46,192 bases of DNA from CBFDCQ01 sp965603355 (GTDB taxonomy: Bacteria; Hydrogenedentota; CAZGCA01; CBFDCQ01). Positions within the stretch are counted from its first letter, which is position 1. The number at the start of each line of letters is the position of its first letter. Location of the stretch: the NCBI GenBank assembly GCA_965603355.1, contig CBFDCQ010000019.1, positions 1 through 46,192 of the forward strand. Reading direction: 5' to 3'. The notes under the pieces were generated by a model. That model was not told the origin of the DNA, searched no databases, and saw only the letters and a program-made list of their open reading frames with translations. Made by a program: the position numbers and the translations under genes. Shown in pieces: positions 26,960-35,050 of the stretch.

Positions 26960-27041
26960 CATTGATTCAGTGAGCAGCGTGCCTTGCGTTGTATCTGCAA
27001 TAAAGCGAAAGGTAGTGCGTTTAACTAGAAGGGAGGGGAAT

Positions 27042-29426
27042 ATGAGTAAGGGGCATCTTGTACTCTTAGCACTCGTTGTTCTTGCCACAGCGGTGGTGTG
27101 CCACTGCGCGTGGGCGCAGACACAGGAGGCTGCCGGCATCGTGGTGGATGCGGATGAGAACCCTGTCGCCGGGGCGAGAATCAAAGTTCTTACCATGGAG
27201 CTGGGCGCGATCTGGCAGTTCGAAGTAACGGCGGAGGCCGAGACGGGTGCGGACGGGCGGTTTACTTTGGCGCCGGATGACGACAAAGCGAAGGGTCTTT
27301 ACTCCTTCTATGCTGTGCAACACCCGGATTATGGCGTAGCATGGACGATGCGGCAAATCTTGATCCAGTTGGGCAAAGACACCTCGGACCTGCGTCTTGT
27401 ACTGCCGAAGCGCGGTTCCGTTCGAGGCAAGGTGGCGGATTCGGAGGGAAACCCGGTCGAAGGCGCGGTGCTTTCGCCGTTCATCACGTTGCCTGCGGGC
27501 TCGGTTGATGAGCCGTTGCGCATTCTGCCTCCCTGCGAGGCGCTGCTCAAGGCGACAACCGGTGGGGATGGCGCCTTTGTGCTCGACGGTCTTCCCGCTG
27601 ACGCCACCGTGATGCTGATTGTAAAGCATCCCGATTTCGCCGTCGCAGTGGAGGGCGCCCCTCAGGATATACAGGGATTCCCCGAAGGCGAAATCGCTGT
27701 CGGTGCGGGAGACGTGGCGGTGAACCTGGAACCCGGCGCGACCATTGAGGGAAAGATCACCCTGGAGGAGACCGGCGAACCTGCCAAGGGCGCTGCGGTG
27801 GAAGCGATCGCGCAGATGAACGATGTCACAAGCTTGCTGGCAAGACCCGAGACGAGTGAAACTGATTCGGAGGGTCGTTACCTTCTCCAGAGTGTTGCGG
27901 CGGGGACGCACAGCGTTAAAGTGACGCATACGGACGGGGCAGTCGCGCCGGTTACGGTCGAAGTTGCGGCAGGGGAGCGCAAGACCGACCAGGATATCAT
28001 ACTGGGTAAAGGGGTGCTGGTATCCGGCAAGTTGATCGACGGAGAGACCGGCGAGCCTGTTTCTGACGGTCAGTTGATCGTCATGCGCACGGGCGGGCCA
28101 GCCTACACGCAGGTGAGTGTCAAGGATTACGGGAGGTTTTCTTTTCGCCAAGCACCCGGCGACTTTATGCTGGTCGCAATGACAGGGACAGGTTCGCAAT
28201 CGACACGCCAACTCACGCTCGTTGCCGGCAAGGACCAGACGGACCTGATCATCGAGACACAGCAACCTCCTGTGAGTCCCGAAGTACGCGAAGAGCAGCG
28301 GCTTTCCGGGGAACAGGCTTTCGAACTGGAGGTCGCGGAATGGATCCACGGCGAGCGGACCAGCCTGGAAGAACTCCAGGGCACGATCGTTGTACTCGCG
28401 TTCTGGGATTCGGCGGACGATTCGGCCGCCGAACTCATTGGAGCGCTCAACGCTCTGGCCGAAGAGCGTCCGGACGTAGCTGTAATTGCCGTGCACGGTG
28501 CCGGGGCCGACCCGGATGCGCTGCAGGAGTTCATTGAAGAAGAGAGTATTGCGTTCGGTATGGCCATTGACACGGAGTCGTCGCTGACGTTTCCCGGTCT
28601 GACCTTCGAGAGCTATAGAGTGCGGAAAGCGCCGGCGGTTTTCGTCATTGACCCGGGCAGCACGGTCAGGTACCAGGACATACCGCTGGGTGCGCTGGAG
28701 GCGGCTATCGACAACGTGCCGAAGGAAGTGGACAGGTCGCGGGGACCAAGGAAGCGAGACGCTTCAGCTTCGAAAGCGTCGCTTACGGGAGCGCAGAATG
28801 CAGCGCGTCGCTCGTCGTGCGCGAACAACCTCAAGCAAATGTGTATCGTGTTCAAGATGTACGCCAATGAACACAACGGCCGGTGGCCGCGGATAGACGA
28901 CCGGCGTTACAATCTAATGGTTGAGGCAGACGAGATCTATCCTGAGTATCTCACCGACCTTAACATCCTGAGGTGCCCGGGCGCGCTGGGTGGCGAGGTC
29001 GAGGAGGTCCAGGCGACAGATGCTGTCACCGACGAGAGCTATTTCTACCTTGGCTGGGCGATTGCCACCGAAGAGGAGGGGCTCGCGCTGTTGGACGTCT
29101 ACGAGTCCCTGGAGTCTGCTGAGCGGAACGAAGACATAAGGGTCGAAGAGGGGAAAGGCAACGGCGGCAGCGATCAGATCCGCAGGTTGCGGGAGGGAGT
29201 AGAGCGGTTCTTCATAACCGACATCAACGACCCTGCCGGCTCCGCCCTGGCCCAGAGTGAGATCCCTGTGATGTGGGAACGGCCCGGTAACCACGAGCCC
29301 AGCGGCAGCAACGTGCTGTTCATGGACGGCCACGTCGAGTACCTCAGGTACCCGAGCAGGTTCCCGATGACACAGGCGTTCATAGAGCGATGCGAGGAGA
29401 TCTCGGCGAAAAAGGAATCGGACTGA
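27042..29426 (+). CDS. Paralog of the preceding repeat/TlpA-like/H-X9-DG protein
   Basis: 794 aa, started at ATG 27042 behind GGGAGGGG. It has the same plan as its upstream neighbour but fewer regulatory-like repeats: AGIVVDADENPVAGARI, then GKVADSEGNPVEGAVLS and GKLIDGETGEPVSDGQL. It then has the TlpA-like part (GTIVVLAFWDSADDSAAEL, again no CxxC) and the H-X9-DG tail (CANNLKQMCIVFKMYANEHN, NVLFMDGHVEYLRYPSRFP). Long stretches are almost identical at both ends, so the pair arose by tandem duplication with loss or gain of central repeats. The stop TGA is followed by no SECIS-like hairpin. Confidence 0.88.
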   Translation: MSKGHLVLLALVVLATAVVCHCAWAQTQEAAGIVVDADENPVAGARIKVLTMELGAIWQFEVTAEAETGADGRFTLAPDDDKAKGLYSFYAVQHPDYGVAWTMRQILIQLGKDTSDLRLVLPKRGSVRGKVADSEGNPVEGAVLSPFITLPAGSVDEPLRILPPCEALLKATTGGDGAFVLDGLPADATVMLIVKHPDFAVAVEGAPQDIQGFPEGEIAVGAGDVAVNLEPGATIEGKITLEETGEPAKGAAVEAIAQMNDVTSLLARPETSETDSEGRYLLQSVAAGTHSVKVTHTDGAVAPVTVEVAAGERKTDQDIILGKGVLVSGKLIDGETGEPVSDGQLIVMRTGGPAYTQVSVKDYGRFSFRQAPGDFMLVAMTGTGSQSTRQLTLVAGKDQTDLIIETQQPPVSPEVREEQRLSGEQAFELEVAEWIHGERTSLEELQGTIVVLAFWDSADDSAAELIGALNALAEERPDVAVIAVHGAGADPDALQEFIEEESIAFGMAIDTESSLTFPGLTFESYRVRKAPAVFVIDPGSTVRYQDIPLGALEAAIDNVPKEVDRSRGPRKRDASASKASLTGAQNAARRSSCANNLKQMCIVFKMYANEHNGRWPRIDDRRYNLMVEADEIYPEYLTDLNILRCPGALGGEVEEVQATDAVTDESYFYLGWAIATEEEGLALLDVYESLESAERNEDIRVEEGKGNGGSDQIRRLREGVERFFITDINDPAGSALAQSEIPVMWERPGNHEPSGSNVLFMDGHVEYLRYPSRFPMTQAFIERCEEISAKKESD

Positions 29427-29530
29427 AGGCAGACTGAATTGATCGATATGTAAGATAGATTACATTATATATGTAGATGAGGTGAGATGAGATCCCAGAA
29501 TATCCCGCTGCCGGTAATGGAGGTGGGCTG

Positions 29531-31015
29531 ATGAAGACGGGTGTGGTTGTAGGCGTCGGGTGTTTTCTGGCACTGTTTTTTTTCGGTGCTGCGGCGCCGG
29601 TTGATGCTGAAGGCATTTCGGTGGCAGAGGTCGTCGAAAAACTCGAGGAATCGTTAGCGCATTCGTTGCTGGAACGGCCGAAGATCAGTTTTACGTATAG
29701 CGAGAGCTCGCGATGGTCCGGGCCGTCTCAGCTAGAGGGCCAAGGCTGGTATCGGAGGGATGGAGAGCGCTTTGACTTCGGCAGTAGGGGCTTGAGCGAG
29801 GATCCCGAACGCAAACTTGTTTTCAGAAACAGATGGGTCGTCAATGACAGACTGTGTCTCTCGTACTCGTACGGGCACGATCCCGACCGCGCGGTTCAAC
29901 CGGAGTGGGCGTCCTACAGAGATTTGCCTCTTGATCAGGATGCTTTCGCAAAGGCTGTACGGGTGAACTTGCGTGAACTGGGTGTGTTGTCCGGCATCAT
30001 TCGCGGCGATGACGGGGCAAGCATAGTCGATGTGTTTCGCAGTTGTCCGGATCTCGAGATGGAAGGCGACATGGCAACCATAGATGGTCACAAGACGTAC
30101 GTTCTTCGAGCGGATACGGATAATGGCGAGTACACCCTGTGGCTCGACCCTGAGTCAGGGTTTCTGCCGAGGCAGATCCATGTGTGCAAGGAGGGCGACG
30201 ATCTTTATTATGGCAAACCACTTTCGCATGTAAGTGAGGAGCGCCTGAGATCGGGACTTCCGGTAGCACCGCAGAAGAAGAAATGGACCCACCTGGTGCG
30301 TTCAGTGAAGCTGCAGCGGATCGGCGGGCACAATGTCATTACGGGCTTTTCGTCGGAGAACAATGTGGAATACGTGACCGGGGGCAAGTCGTTTCTTAAA
30401 GGGAATCTCCAAGTGACTGGGGTGGAAGTCGCGCCCGATTTTGACGGCATCGATGCGTTCGAGATGGATCTTATCGAAGGGGCCACGCTCATTGCCCGCG
30501 CCAATCAAGGCCCACCGCTTGAATGGCGCGAGGGACAGGCCGTGTTAAGCCGGGACGGTGAGATCGTACCTTACCGCTCGACGCGGTTGCTGGAAAACCA
30601 GTCCCCCGACCTGGACGTGGCAACTTGGGTCCGTGGCGAAGCGACGAGCATGGAGGCGCTTCGAGGAAAGGTCGTGATCCTCGCCTTCTGGGATTCGGCG
30701 CACGAGTCGTCGACCGAGGTTATCGAGACGCTTAACGCGCTGGCGAGGCAGCATGGTGATGTCGCAGTAATCGCCGCGCACAGCGCTGACAGCGATGAGA
30801 TGGCATTGCAGGAACTCGTCGAGGAACAGAACATCGCCTTCCGCGTGGCTCTCGACAAACCTGCAGAGAACTACAAGGGAGCGACGTTCGAGAGATGCGG
30901 GGTGAAGAGCGTGCCTGCAATATTCATCATCGACGGTGAGGGCAACGTCAGGTATCAGAATATCCCGCTCGCTGCTGTGGAGCAGGCTTTGAAGAGCCTG
31001 CTGGGCGACCAATAG
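29531..31015 (+). CDS. LolA-like domain fused to a CxxC-less TlpA-like domain
   Basis: 494 aa, exported (VGCFLALFFFGAAAPVDA). Residues 25-330 resemble the outer-membrane lipoprotein-sorting / LolA-like fold (GWYRRDGERFDFGSRG, then DGHKTYVLRADTDNGEYTLWLDPES). Residues 360-490 are the TlpA-like domain shared with the two previous genes (GKVVILAFWDSAHESSTEV, KSVPAIFIIDGEGNVRYQNIPL), once more with Asp-Ser-Ala-His in place of CxxC. The ATG follows GGAGGTGGGCTG. A binding or lipid-handling role outside the cytoplasm is possible; thiol-disulfide chemistry is unlikely. Confidence 0.82.
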   Translation: MKTGVVVGVGCFLALFFFGAAAPVDAEGISVAEVVEKLEESLAHSLLERPKISFTYSESSRWSGPSQLEGQGWYRRDGERFDFGSRGLSEDPERKLVFRNRWVVNDRLCLSYSYGHDPDRAVQPEWASYRDLPLDQDAFAKAVRVNLRELGVLSGIIRGDDGASIVDVFRSCPDLEMEGDMATIDGHKTYVLRADTDNGEYTLWLDPESGFLPRQIHVCKEGDDLYYGKPLSHVSEERLRSGLPVAPQKKKWTHLVRSVKLQRIGGHNVITGFSSENNVEYVTGGKSFLKGNLQVTGVEVAPDFDGIDAFEMDLIEGATLIARANQGPPLEWREGQAVLSRDGEIVPYRSTRLLENQSPDLDVATWVRGEATSMEALRGKVVILAFWDSAHESSTEVIETLNALARQHGDVAVIAAHSADSDEMALQELVEEQNIAFRVALDKPAENYKGATFERCGVKSVPAIFIIDGEGNVRYQNIPLAAVEQALKSLLGDQ

Positions 31016-31033
31016 CCCCGGCAGAAAAAAGTG

Positions 31034-31062
31034 TTGAAATATTAGCATTTCGGGTGTATAAT
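31034..31062 (+). promoter_or_regulatory. Promoter before the 479-aa selenoprotein
   Basis: TTGAAA, 17 nt, TATAAT: a near-consensus sigma70 promoter 80 nt upstream of ATG 31143. Confidence 0.75.
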
Positions 31063-31142
31063 GCGTGAAAGAGGAAAGTTATTGAACGTAATCGGTAGCC
31101 GAACGTACTGTAATATGGGGTACTAACAGGGAGGGTGAACCG

Positions 31143-32582
31143 ATGTTGAACAAGAACGCGTTCAAAGTTGCGATAGTGGTGGTGTGTGTGGTGATGGTCG
31201 GCACATCGTGCGCACGGCTGAAACCGGCGCCTCCCGTGCCGCCTCCCGTGCCGGTTCCCCCGGTAGTTCCCACGCCCGTCGGCCCTGTAGTTTCGGAGCT
31301 GGAATACAAATCTACGGAGGATACCCCAGGTCTCGGATACATGGGTTCGGGGTATGTACAGATGTCGCTGCGCCCTTCCGAGAGGCTTTCCGAGGAACCG
31401 GTGTACTTCTCCAAACGTCCTCTGTACGGCGAGATCAACCTGGGAGATTCCGAGGATGCCAGGTACGTCCTTGTGATTGACGAATCGAAAGGAACGCGGG
31501 CCGGGTACGACACGCTATACATAGACGCGAACAATAACGAGGACCTCACGGACGATGAGAAGGTTGTCGCCAAGAGCGCCGGCAACAGCCAGATGACTGA
31601 GTTCCCTCAGGTGGAGCTGACTCTCGAGTATGGCGACAGCAACTACCCGTACTACCTCACGCCGCGCGTTTACTCGTTCGGCGATACGCAGGTGAATTGG
31701 ACCTCTGCCGGCTACTGCGAGGGCGAGATTACGTTCGGCGATAAGACGTACCGGGTGGCGCTGTTCGATGACACCTGCAACGGCGTGTTCAACGACGCTT
31801 ATGCTCCTCGGCGCGGCGCTCCGATGAGCGGTACGATATACGCACGGGGCGACACTCTCGTGGTCGACGTCAACGGTGACGGCGAGTTCGGGAAACACAT
31901 CTACGACACGCCGGAAATGTACCACGTCGGCAAATACGTATCGTTCGGCGATAAGTGCTACGAGCTGGAGATCGATCCGAGCGGTCGAAAGATCACCGTT
32001 CGTGAAAGCGAATCGCCTTGCGGTTATGTGACAACTGACCAGGACGGGTACTCTGTCGAGCTGCTCAGTGATGATGGCGGGCTGAAGCTGGCCGGCAACG
32101 CCCGCACGCTGAAGGTCCCTGCGGGGGAGTACCGAGTCGCGGGGTGCAGCTTCGAAGTGGAAGATGACGATGGCATATCGTGGAAGATGATCGGACGGGG
32201 CGACTGGAGACAGGATGCCGTTTCTGTTAACCCGGACGAAAAAGCCGCAGTGGCGTTTGGCGCGCCTCTTACGGCCAGCATCACCGCAGCCAGGAGCGGC
32301 GATTCCTTCAGATTCTCTTTGGAGATCAAAGGGCAGGGCGGCGAAACGTACTCCGCCGGCGAAATCCAAAGAGATGGCTCGCGTCTCCCTCCGCCAAAGT
32401 TCGAAGTGAGGAACGGCGAGGGTGAAATCGTTGCCAGCGCCGATTTCGCATTCGGGTGAGGGGGCTCATGCACGTACTCATGGCGAGTACCTGATGGTTT
32501 AAAGGGTGAGTTCGAGGTAGTGCCGAGTGTCAACGCGGGACCGTTCGAGATCGTATCAGAAAGTAGCGATATCCGAATATAG
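31143..32582 (+). CDS. YGUGGxC-family selenoprotein lipoprotein (Sec at residue 439)
   Basis: 479 aa when TGA 32457-32459 is Sec. The lipoprotein signal (VVVCVVMVGTSC) is followed by a Pro-rich spacer (PPVPPPVPVPPVVPTPVGP). The Asp-loop domain (DTLYIDANNNEDLTDDEKV, AGYCEGEITFGDKTYRVALF, DVNGDG) and a CYELEIDPSGRKI strand come next. The beta domain ends FEVRNGEGEIVASADFAFG-U-GGSCTYSWRVP, and the tail DGLKGEFEVVPSVNAGPFEI runs to TAG 32580-32582. The paralogs at 20402 and 33013 have the same layout. The extended spacer suggests a protein anchored in the outer or inner membrane whose redox tail reaches into the periplasm. Confidence 0.88.
32474..32490 (+). promoter_or_regulatory. SECIS of the 479-aa selenoprotein
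   Basis: GTACTC-ATGGC-GAGTAC, 14 nt after the TGA; identical to the hairpin at 21853 although the surrounding 14-nt spacer differs. Confidence 0.88.
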
Positions 32583-32620
32583 CAGAGACGCGACTCGCGG
32601 AACGGCTGCAAAATAGACTG

Positions 32621-32649
32621 TTGTATGTTTGCCCGGGGACGTGTATTAT
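32621..32649 (+). promoter_or_regulatory. Possible promoter before the small Sec lipoprotein
   Basis: TTGTAT, 17 nt, TATTAT, about 90 nt before GTG 32741. It partly precedes a decayed family tail. Confidence 0.45.
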
Positions 32650-32652
32650 AAG

Positions 32653-32712
32653 AATGGTGGGTTGAGCGGGATCTTCGAGGTGCTAAACAAGGCAAAGAGC
32701 TTGACGATATAG
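32653..32712 (+). pseudogene. Remnant of a YGUGGxC-family C-terminal tail
   Basis: Twenty codons ending in TAG read NGGLSGIFEVLNKAKSLTI, which aligns with the tail of the short selenoprotein (NAGPFKVDNKAKTFTIS). No start or Sec block precedes it in frame. It appears to be the leftover 3' end of another family copy, between two living members. Confidence 0.6.
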
Positions 32713-32740
32713 TGATTCACCACGCATGGGAGGCATACGA

Positions 32741-32941
32741 GTGAAGAGAAGAAGAGGTTTGCTGAAGAGAGGCATCCTGATTACCTGTATCGCGGCTATG
32801 TCTACGTCGTGCTGACCGGGTTCGCACCTGTACTCACGGCGAGTACAAACCGACCAGGAACGCACGTCTGAGGCTGTACAGACAGTTGAATCGGGACTGC
32901 CCGAATTGACTGGCAGCGCTCAGAAGCTCGTGTCCGGCTAG
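32741..32941 (+). CDS. Very short lipoprotein with Sec next to the lipobox Cys (or a decayed family copy)
   Basis: A 66-residue frame beginning GTG behind GGGAGG. A lipoprotein signal (ILITCIAAMSTSC) ends with the lipobox Cys at codon 24, and the next codon is TGA (32813-32815). The frame stays open for 41 codons. The residues after it, U-PGSHLYSRRV, align with U-GGSCTYSWRV of the family, but the partner Cys is His and Trp is Arg. The SECIS hairpin is intact at the usual 14 nt. Thus the Sec block appears joined directly to a lipoprotein signal, losing the beta domains. It may be a mini-selenoprotein with an adjacent Cys-Sec pair, or a deletion derivative that is decaying. Confidence 0.5.
32830..32846 (+). 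promoter_or_regulatory. SECIS of the small Sec lipoprotein
   Basis: GTACTC-ACGGC-GAGTAC, 14 nt after TGA 32813-32815. The loop has C for T at position 2, while the GG is retained. Confidence 0.7.
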
Positions 32942-33012
32942 GCAACGGATGTCCGTGCCGATGTAGCACGGTGAGGAACGGACCATGGGGGGAGTATGAT
33001 GGGGGAGGATCA

Positions 33013-34488
33013 ATGACAGAACGCACAGTCAAGGTGTTGATGTTCGTTCTGGCATTGTGCGTGACAACGAGCGTTTTCGGACTGGACGTCCCGATCGAGT
33101 ATCAGCGGTATCCTGAAGGAGCTACTGAGTTCCTACCCTCCGGCGGCGCTGTGATGCAAAAGATGATCGAAGTCCCGTCAGGTGACTGGAAGCTGCCTGA
33201 ACTTAAGAGCAAGTCGCCTATATACGCAATCATCCAGTTTGCAGACAAACCACGCTTGCTCATCCTCGATCGGCAGAACGACGACGATTTCTTCTACAAT
33301 CGGCTGTACTTCGATGCGAACGGGAACGGGGATCTTACCGATGACGCCGTGGTCGACGGAGACTTCGGTACACCAGCCGGTGCTCAAAGCGAGGCAGTTC
33401 AGGCCGATTTCCCGCCGGTTGATGCCACTGTCACGGTTGGAGGCAAGTCCCTGCCGTACAGCTTTACCATTTCAGTGCAGTACCTTTACTTTGGGGATTA
33501 CGGGAGGCCGGACAAAGAGCTCAAGCAAGAGCATATTGACCAGAACTTCACACTGACTCTCTTCGGCAATTGCTTCTATTCAGGCAAGTTTCAGCTTGAC
33601 GGCCAGAGCTATCGCGTCGCGCTCGGCGATGGCAACGTCAATGGACGTTTCAACGACGACATCTCCCTGTCGACCGTATACCTGTGCTCCCAACCTGTCC
33701 TTGCTCCCACTGGCGATCTGTTCTATCTCACGACTGGCAGCGAGCCTGGATTTCGCGACACGCAGATCTCCGGCGACATGCTGCTGCTGAACGGCAAGCT
33801 GTTTGACGTCAGCATCAGCGCTGCGGAAGGGAAGCTGACGCTCACGCCGACGAGTGAGAAGCTCCTGCCTTTGAAGCTGTCTATGGCAACGGAGCGAATG
33901 ACTATGTGCACGGAGGACGCCTCGCACTGCGTGATGGCGTACGGACCGGGCACGAAGATCATGGTTCCTGAAGGTACGTACCGACTCCTGGATTATACTG
34001 CGCTTCGCAAGGACGAACAGGGCGATGAATGGTCTATCAGCGGCATGGCTGCCGTCGAAGGACCGACCGTCGCCGTGGAGGAGGGCAAGGATGCTATCCT
34101 AGCTCTCGGCGAACCTTACATGCCGACGGTAAGTGTGTCTGAAGGCAACCTGCAAAGCGTGAGGGCCGGCGACGCCACGGCCGCGCAGTTGCAATTCTCT
34201 ATCACAGGTTCCGGCAAGGAAGTCGTGACAGATTTAGAGCGTGTTTCAGGCAATCGTACCCGCATTTCGCTATCGAGCAACGAACCCAATCGTCCGAAAG
34301 AACCCGCCTACAGAATCGTGAAGGCCGACGGCGAAGTCGTCACCCAAGGCGACTTCGAATATGGCTGAGGATTCAGCTGCTCGGCCACATGGAGTGGCCC
34401 CTCAGTTAACACTGAGTACCAGATCCTGTGCAGGTACCAGGTCGGCCCGTTCGAGACCAAGCCGGTACGGAGTACGATCAACTTCTAG
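33013..34488 (+). CDS. Divergent YGUG-family selenoprotein (Sec at residue 452)
   Basis: 491 aa; ATG 33013 lies behind GGGGGAGG and opens a signal peptide (VLMFVLALCVTTSVFG). The Asp-loop domain is present (NRLYFDANGNGDLTDD; YRVALGDGNVNGRFNDD), as is the second beta domain. The Sec block reads YRIVKADGEVVTQGDFEYG-U-GFSCSATWSGP, then a 34-residue tail with YQVGPFETKPV to TAG. It keeps U-x-x-x-C but not YSWRVP, so only FxYG-U-G-x-x-C and a Trp are shared with the other four. Its hairpin also has a different stem. A decayed close relative lies at 39273. Confidence 0.87.
34383..34399 (+). promoter_or_regulatory. SECIS of the divergent selenoprotein
   Basis: GGCCAC-ATGGA-GTGGCC, a 6-bp stem with entirely different sequence but the same loop and the same 14-nt distance from TGA 34366-34368. 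This is strong covariation evidence for RNA structure. Confidence 0.88.
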
Positions 34489-34631
34489 CCCGTTCGGCAG
34501 AATATCAGCCCGACAAAACGGAATTCCCGACCTTCCAGGATTCAGCATTTCCAGAAACGATCATACGGTAGAATTCAGCTCTTCTCGTGAAGGGTTCGAT
34601 GCGTAACTGGCGAGGAAAGGAGGACAAAAGG

Positions 34632-35039
34632 ATGGCAATACCGGAGAAAGCAAGAGCGATGATGGAGGAGAGGAGAACCATAGGATTCGCGACATGCACG
34701 AAAGACGGCGTGCCAAACGCTGTCCCGATGCTGCAGTATTGGTGGTTCGCGGAGGACACCCTGGTTGTCGGTGACATGTTTATGAAGGCCACGCGGGAGA
34801 ACGTGGAGAAGAACGGCGTCGTCTCATTCTGCGTCTGGGATGAGGAGAAGAGGGAAGCGTATAAGTTCCGCGCTTCAGCTGCCTACGAGACAAGCGGGCC
34901 TGCATATGACATGGCCAACGAGAACCTGCACAAGAAGAAGCCCGACAAAAACTTCAAGGGTGTCGTGACCGTCAAGATAACCGAAGTCTACGACGCCGCG
35001 CCGGGCGAGAATGCCGGCAAACTGATCGCGAAGGCGTGA
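34632..35039 (+). CDS. Pyridoxamine-phosphate-oxidase-like flavin-binding protein
   Basis: 135 aa. The split-barrel flavin fold of the PNPOx-like / FMN-binding family is suggested by GFATCTKDGVPNAVPMLQYWW near the N terminus, followed by VGDMFMKATRENVEKNGVVSFCVWDEE. Members bind FMN, heme or F420 and often act as small reductases or cofactor-binding proteins. ATG 34632 lies after AAAGGAGG. It is 12 nt before the ABC binding-protein gene and is probably the first gene of that operon. The exact cofactor cannot be told from sequence. Confidence 0.8.
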   Translation: MAIPEKARAMMEERRTIGFATCTKDGVPNAVPMLQYWWFAEDTLVVGDMFMKATRENVEKNGVVSFCVWDEEKREAYKFRASAAYETSGPAYDMANENLHKKKPDKNFKGVVTVKITEVYDAAPGENAGKLIAKA

Positions 35040-35050
35040 GGGGGGACGGG

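Noticed and set aside
29424..29453. TGA ending the second H-X9-DG protein as Sec.
   Set aside because: Only nine codons follow before TAA, the paralog ends with TAG at the same place, and there is no SECIS.
29440..29500. Promoter in the AT-rich gap before 29531.
   Set aside because: TATA-like strings are present, but no -35/-10 pair with good spacing could be chosen with confidence.
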